Translations under genes and position numbers: made by a program
Assembly: GCA_023450335.1 (NCBI GenBank)
Contig: JAEXHA010000065.1
Location: 1-23,165 of the forward strand
Source of the DNA: Actinomycetes bacterium
Lineage (GTDB): Bacteria > Actinomycetota > Actinomycetes > Actinomycetales > Microbacteriaceae
Length of the DNA stretch: 23,165 bases
Direction of reading: 5' to 3'
In this document: in pieces, positions 20,380-23,165 of the stretch
How the letters are laid out: the number at the start of each line of letters is the position of its first letter
Position numbering within the stretch: the first letter of the stretch is position 1
The notes under the pieces: model-generated
Databases searched by the model: none
What the model saw: the letters and a program-made list of their open reading frames with translations, nothing else
Told to the model about the DNA's origin: nothing

Positions 20380-22155
20380 TTACTCGGAGACCGTCCACTC
20401 CCAGAAGTTCCAGATCGGACCGGTCTGGTTGCCCATGTAGGTGATGCCCTGGACACGGTCGGTGTGGGCCTCCAGGCCCGCGCTCTGGAACAGCGGCAGG
20501 CCGTAGCCGTCCGCGAACAGCTCGCCGTCCGCCTCGATCGTGAGCGCGTCGATCTCCTCGGGGTCGAGGGTGACCGGGATGGTGCGCGCGATCTCGTCGA
20601 CGCGGTCGTTGGCGTACTTGTTGAAGTTGCTGCCACCGAAGCTCGCGAAGATCTGCGGAATCGTGCCATTGCCGACACCGGGCGAGATCCAGCCGAAGAT
20701 CACGGCGTCGTAGATGTCGGAGCCCAGCTGCGAGCCCCAGTCCTCGCGACCCACGTCCTCGACGGTGATGCCGGCCTCGGCAGCCGAGGCCTGGATGGCC
20801 TCGAACGCAGCGACGCGGTTCGGGTTGTTGATGTTGTACATCAGGCGCACGGTCGGGGTGGCACCGGCGAGCAGCTCCTTGGCGCCCTCGATGTCGACCT
20901 CGGCGTAGGCGTCCGAGCCGTTCGACGCGATGGCGTCGGCGTAGGCCGGCTGCGCGGGGATGAACAGCTGCGAGTTGAGCACCTCAGCGGCCGGGTTGAC
21001 CGGCTGGATGAGGGTCTCGACGATCTGCTGGCGCGGGATGGTCTTCAGGAATGCCTCGCGCACGTTCTGGTCGGCGAACACGCCGGAGAAGGTGAGGTCG
21101 ATGTGGTCGTACGACAGCTCGTCGCCCTGGAGAACCTGAACACCCTCGATACCCTCGAGCGCGGTGAGCACGTCGCCGCTGGCCTGCGGGACGATGAGGT
21201 CGACCTCGCCGTTCTGGAGGGCCGTCACCTGTGCCTGCGAGTCACCGATGAAGCGGATGACCATCTCGCTGAACTGAGGCTTCAGGTCACCCTCGTAGCT
21301 CTCGTTCAGCGTGAGGGTCATCGACTGCGACGGCTCCCACGACGAGATGATGAACGGACCGCTGGACAGGTACAGCGACTTGTCCTCGGGGAGCGAGGTC
21401 ATGTCGAAGCCGGTGTTCCAGAAGTCGGCGGCGGCCTTCAGCGTCTCGTTGACGGGCGCCGGGTTCTCGGCGTCGCCACGGGGGCTGGTGAGGATCGTGT
21501 CGACGAGGTCGGCGACCTCGACACCGGCCTTCTCGGCCAGCACGTGGATCGGCTGGTCGGTGAGGCCGTTGAGGTTCCAGTCGACGAAGGGCTGGTCGTA
21601 CTCGAGGGTGAGCGACAGCTTGTCGTCGCTGACCTCGGTGATCGTCGAGGTCTTCAGGCCCTCGGTGCTGCCCGCGTACTGGAAGTACTGGGTACCTGCG
21701 GTGACGTTGCCTTCGGCGTCGAAGGTCGCGTCGTCGAAGATGCCCGAGCTCACGGCCCAGCCCAGGACCAGGTCGTCGGTGTCGATCGCGTCGCCGTCCG
21801 ACCAGACCAGGCCCTCGTTGAGGGTGTACTTGACCTGGAGCGGGTCCTCGGAGACGAGCTCCATGGTGCCGAACGACTCGTCGGGGACGACCTCGTACTT
21901 GTCGTTGACGTAGTAGAAGCCGGCGCGGGTCAGGTAGTTGACCTTGCCGTTGATGTCGAGGTTGCCCGTCGCGCTGATCGCGTTGGTGCTGGTGAACTCG
22001 TTGACCTCGGCAGTGGTGACTGTGGCGGCAACGGCGTCGCCCTCGTCAGGGTCGGTCGTTTCCGGGGTGGTCGAGCAGCCGGCGAGTGCGAGGGCGGTAA
22101 CCCCCACACCGGCGACGAGCCCGAGAGCGCGATTGCGCCATGTCCTCTGAGACAC
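20380..22155 (-). CDS. Peptide-binding lipoprotein (SBP_bac_5 family, DppA-like)
   Basis: A 591-aa extracellular solute-binding protein, family 5. The N-terminus has a basic start, a hydrophobic stretch and the lipobox 'LAGC' with acylated Cys27, then an acidic, Thr-rich linker 'STTPETTDPDEGD'. The mature part carries the family pattern: 'YTLNEGLVWSDGDAIDTDDL', 'GPFIISSWEPSQSMTLTLNE' and 'AFLKTIPRQQIVETL'. It should capture peptides, or another family-5 ligand, outside the membrane for the downstream permeases. Start GTG 22155 is chosen for its strong AGGAGG at 7-base spacing and because it yields a proper signal peptide. The longer open frame has an unlikely Cys-rich head. It is the first gene of the importer cluster. 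Confidence 0.94.
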   Translation of the reverse strand: MSQRTWRNRALGLVAGVGVTALALAGCSTTPETTDPDEGDAVAATVTTAEVNEFTSTNAISATGNLDINGKVNYLTRAGFYYVNDKYEVVPDESFGTMELVSEDPLQVKYTLNEGLVWSDGDAIDTDDLVLGWAVSSGIFDDATFDAEGNVTAGTQYFQYAGSTEGLKTSTITEVSDDKLSLTLEYDQPFVDWNLNGLTDQPIHVLAEKAGVEVADLVDTILTSPRGDAENPAPVNETLKAAADFWNTGFDMTSLPEDKSLYLSSGPFIISSWEPSQSMTLTLNESYEGDLKPQFSEMVIRFIGDSQAQVTALQNGEVDLIVPQASGDVLTALEGIEGVQVLQGDELSYDHIDLTFSGVFADQNVREAFLKTIPRQQIVETLIQPVNPAAEVLNSQLFIPAQPAYADAIASNGSDAYAEVDIEGAKELLAGATPTVRLMYNINNPNRVAAFEAIQASAAEAGITVEDVGREDWGSQLGSDIYDAVIFGWISPGVGNGTIPQIFASFGGSNFNKYANDRVDEIARTIPVTLDPEEIDALTIEADGELFADGYGLPLFQSAGLEAHTDRVQGITYMGNQTGPIWNFWEWTVSE

Positions 22156-22160
22156 GCTGA

Positions 22161-22168
22161 TTCCTCCT
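22161..22168 (-). promoter_or_regulatory. Ribosome binding site AGGAGGAA of the peptide-binding protein gene
   Basis: AGGAGGAA on the minus strand, 5 bases before GTG 22155; it decides this start. Confidence 0.8.
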
Positions 22169-22223
22169 GTGCAGGTTGATGTGCCTCCCGCGGACATCAG
22201 CCCCCGGTGGCACGGATAGGAAC

Positions 22224-22252
22224 ACAATAGGCATCTCTGCCGAGTCGACCAA
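22224..22252 (-). promoter_or_regulatory. Probable promoter of the peptide-binding protein gene
   Basis: On the minus strand TTGGTC (22247-22252) and TATTGT (22224-22229) are separated by exactly 17 bases. The predicted start near 22217 gives a leader of about 60 bases with a ribosome binding site. The surrounding 161-base gap is locally AT-rich for this genome. Confidence 0.55.
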
Positions 22253-22316
22253 AACAACTGCCCAAAACGTTACAGAGCCTTAACTCAAATGGCCTCCGAT
22301 GTGACACTCTGACAAG

Positions 22317-23120
22317 GTGAGCCCCGATCAGCCCTTCGATGCCGACCCCGTGGAATCGGCTCGTCGACGCACACGGATGTGGTGGGAGATCGGCATCGTG
22401 TTGGCCCTGTCGGTGGGTCGATCGGCGGTGTATTCGGTGCTCTCGCTCGTGCGCGCGCTCACCCGCGAGGCGCCCTTGGGCGACCAGTCGACCTCCTTGA
22501 ACCCGGGCGCCGCGGCCGAGCAGTTCTGGGACGTGCTGAACCAGTTCCTGTCGCAGTTGTTCGCCCTCGCCCCGATCGCGCTCGCCGTTTACCTGCTGTG
22601 GGAGCCGGGCCGCAATGCCTTCCGGCGCATCGGGCTGGACTTCCGCGCCTTCGGCCGCGATGTGGGCGCCGGCATCCTTCTGGTCCTGGCCATCGGCGTC
22701 CCGGGACTCGCGCTGTACGCGGCTGGGCGCGCGCTGGGCATCACCGTCCAGGTCGACGCTTCGCCCCTGGCCGGCACGTGGTGGACCATCCCGCTGCTGC
22801 TTCTGGCGGCGCTGCGGGCGGGGCTGACCGAAGAAGTCATCATGATCGGCTATCTGTTCGACCGCCTGCGGCGCCTCGGCTGGGGGCCCTGGACGATCAT
22901 TCTCGCCTCCGCGGCCTTGCGTGCGGCCTACCACGGCTACCAGGGATTCGGCCCCATCATCGGCAACTTCGCGATGGGCGTCGTCTTCGGCTGGGTCTAC
23001 CAGCGCTGGGGCCGCGTCATGCCACTGGTGATCGCCCACACGCTCATCGACATCGTGGCCTTCGTCGGCTACCCCCTCGCCGCCGCTTGGATGCCGGGCC
23101 TTTTCGCCCCGGCATCCTGA
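22317..23120 (+). CDS. CPBP-family intramembrane protein (putative Abi/Rce1-like metalloprotease)
   Basis: A 267-aa protein with about seven membrane helices. The CPBP motifs are recognisable: the glutamate pair in 'TEEVIMIGYLF' (Glu172, Glu173), His206 in 'AAYHGYQG' and His241/Asp245 in 'IAHTLIDI'. In Rce1-like proteases these residues form the membrane-buried active site. The arginine of the usual EExxxR motif is Ile here, so activity is not certain. Its target is unknown; family roles include processing of CAAX-like or peptide substrates and bacteriocin immunity. Start GTG 22317 has no Shine-Dalgarno; CACTCT lies 6 bases upstream, a weaker form of the leaderless pattern. It is divergent from the peptide importer cluster. 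Confidence 0.85.
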   Translation: MSPDQPFDADPVESARRRTRMWWEIGIVLALSVGRSAVYSVLSLVRALTREAPLGDQSTSLNPGAAAEQFWDVLNQFLSQLFALAPIALAVYLLWEPGRNAFRRIGLDFRAFGRDVGAGILLVLAIGVPGLALYAAGRALGITVQVDASPLAGTWWTIPLLLLAALRAGLTEEVIMIGYLFDRLRRLGWGPWTIILASAALRAAYHGYQGFGPIIGNFAMGVVFGWVYQRWGRVMPLVIAHTLIDIVAFVGYPLAAAWMPGLFAPAS

Positions 23121-23165
23121 CCCTGCCCCGCCCCGCCCCGCCGCCCGGCGCCGCCCCCGCCGCGC

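Noticed and set aside
20284..22179. Long plus-strand open frame (631 codons) opposite the peptide-binding protein gene
   Set aside because: It is a shadow of a real gene in GC-rich DNA. Its protein is Arg/Val/Asp-rich with no family, and the opposite strand encodes an intact SBP_bac_5 lipoprotein with signal peptide and ribosome binding site.
23121..23165. C-rich tract after the CPBP gene
   Set aside because: Simple C/G-rich sequence at the window edge. I see no hairpin or gene that can be supported without the following bases.

Overview
The window is about 23 kb of GC-rich, densely packed actinobacterial chromosome. Gene content, codon use and protein styles point to Microbacteriaceae, most likely a Microbacterium-like organism; this is inferred from the sequence alone. 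There are 21 protein-coding genes, one of them cut by the left edge. I see no rRNA, tRNA, insertion sequence, prophage or CRISPR array, and no gene-free stretch longer than about 200 bases.

Region 1 (1-4801): a YflT-type stress protein (partial, minus) faces a tightly overlapping plus-strand operon. That operon encodes a PRC-barrel/MgtE-N/CBS protein without a channel domain, a DUF1003 membrane protein and an Mrp-type iron-sulfur carrier ATPase. It converges on tatB; tatB is divergent from an O-methyltransferase, which converges on the small DUF3117 gene across a strong hairpin.

Region 2 (4907-11610): a diaminopimelate/lysine neighbourhood. A PIG-V-like GT-C membrane glycosyltransferase is coupled to dapE, and dapE is divergent from dapD. 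A 75-bp imperfect palindrome and six 15-bp tandem repeats follow dapD. Next come a SHOCT membrane protein, citrate synthase, and dapC, which abuts the 7Fe ferredoxin gene fdxA. DapD, DapC and DapE are the three successive enzymes of the succinylase branch of meso-diaminopimelate synthesis.

Region 3 (11621-15111): a small membrane protein, an AzlC/AzlD (BrnFE-type) branched-chain amino acid exporter pair, and the ribosome-associated GTPase TypA/BipA.

Region 4 (15219-23120): a peptide ABC importer on the minus strand (lipoprotein, two permeases, fused double ATPase). A plus-strand PH-domain gene sits inside it, and a divergent CPBP-family membrane protein lies at the right end.

The most striking cross-window signal is promoter architecture. 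At nine gene starts a TANNNT hexamer lies exactly 6 or 7 bases before the start codon, which predicts leaderless mRNAs. The other main leads are a six-helix insertion in the peptide permease DppB, the palindrome and repeat block after dapD, and the channel-less MgtE operon. Most other content is conserved actinobacterial housekeeping, and I found no convincing novel defence or mobile system.
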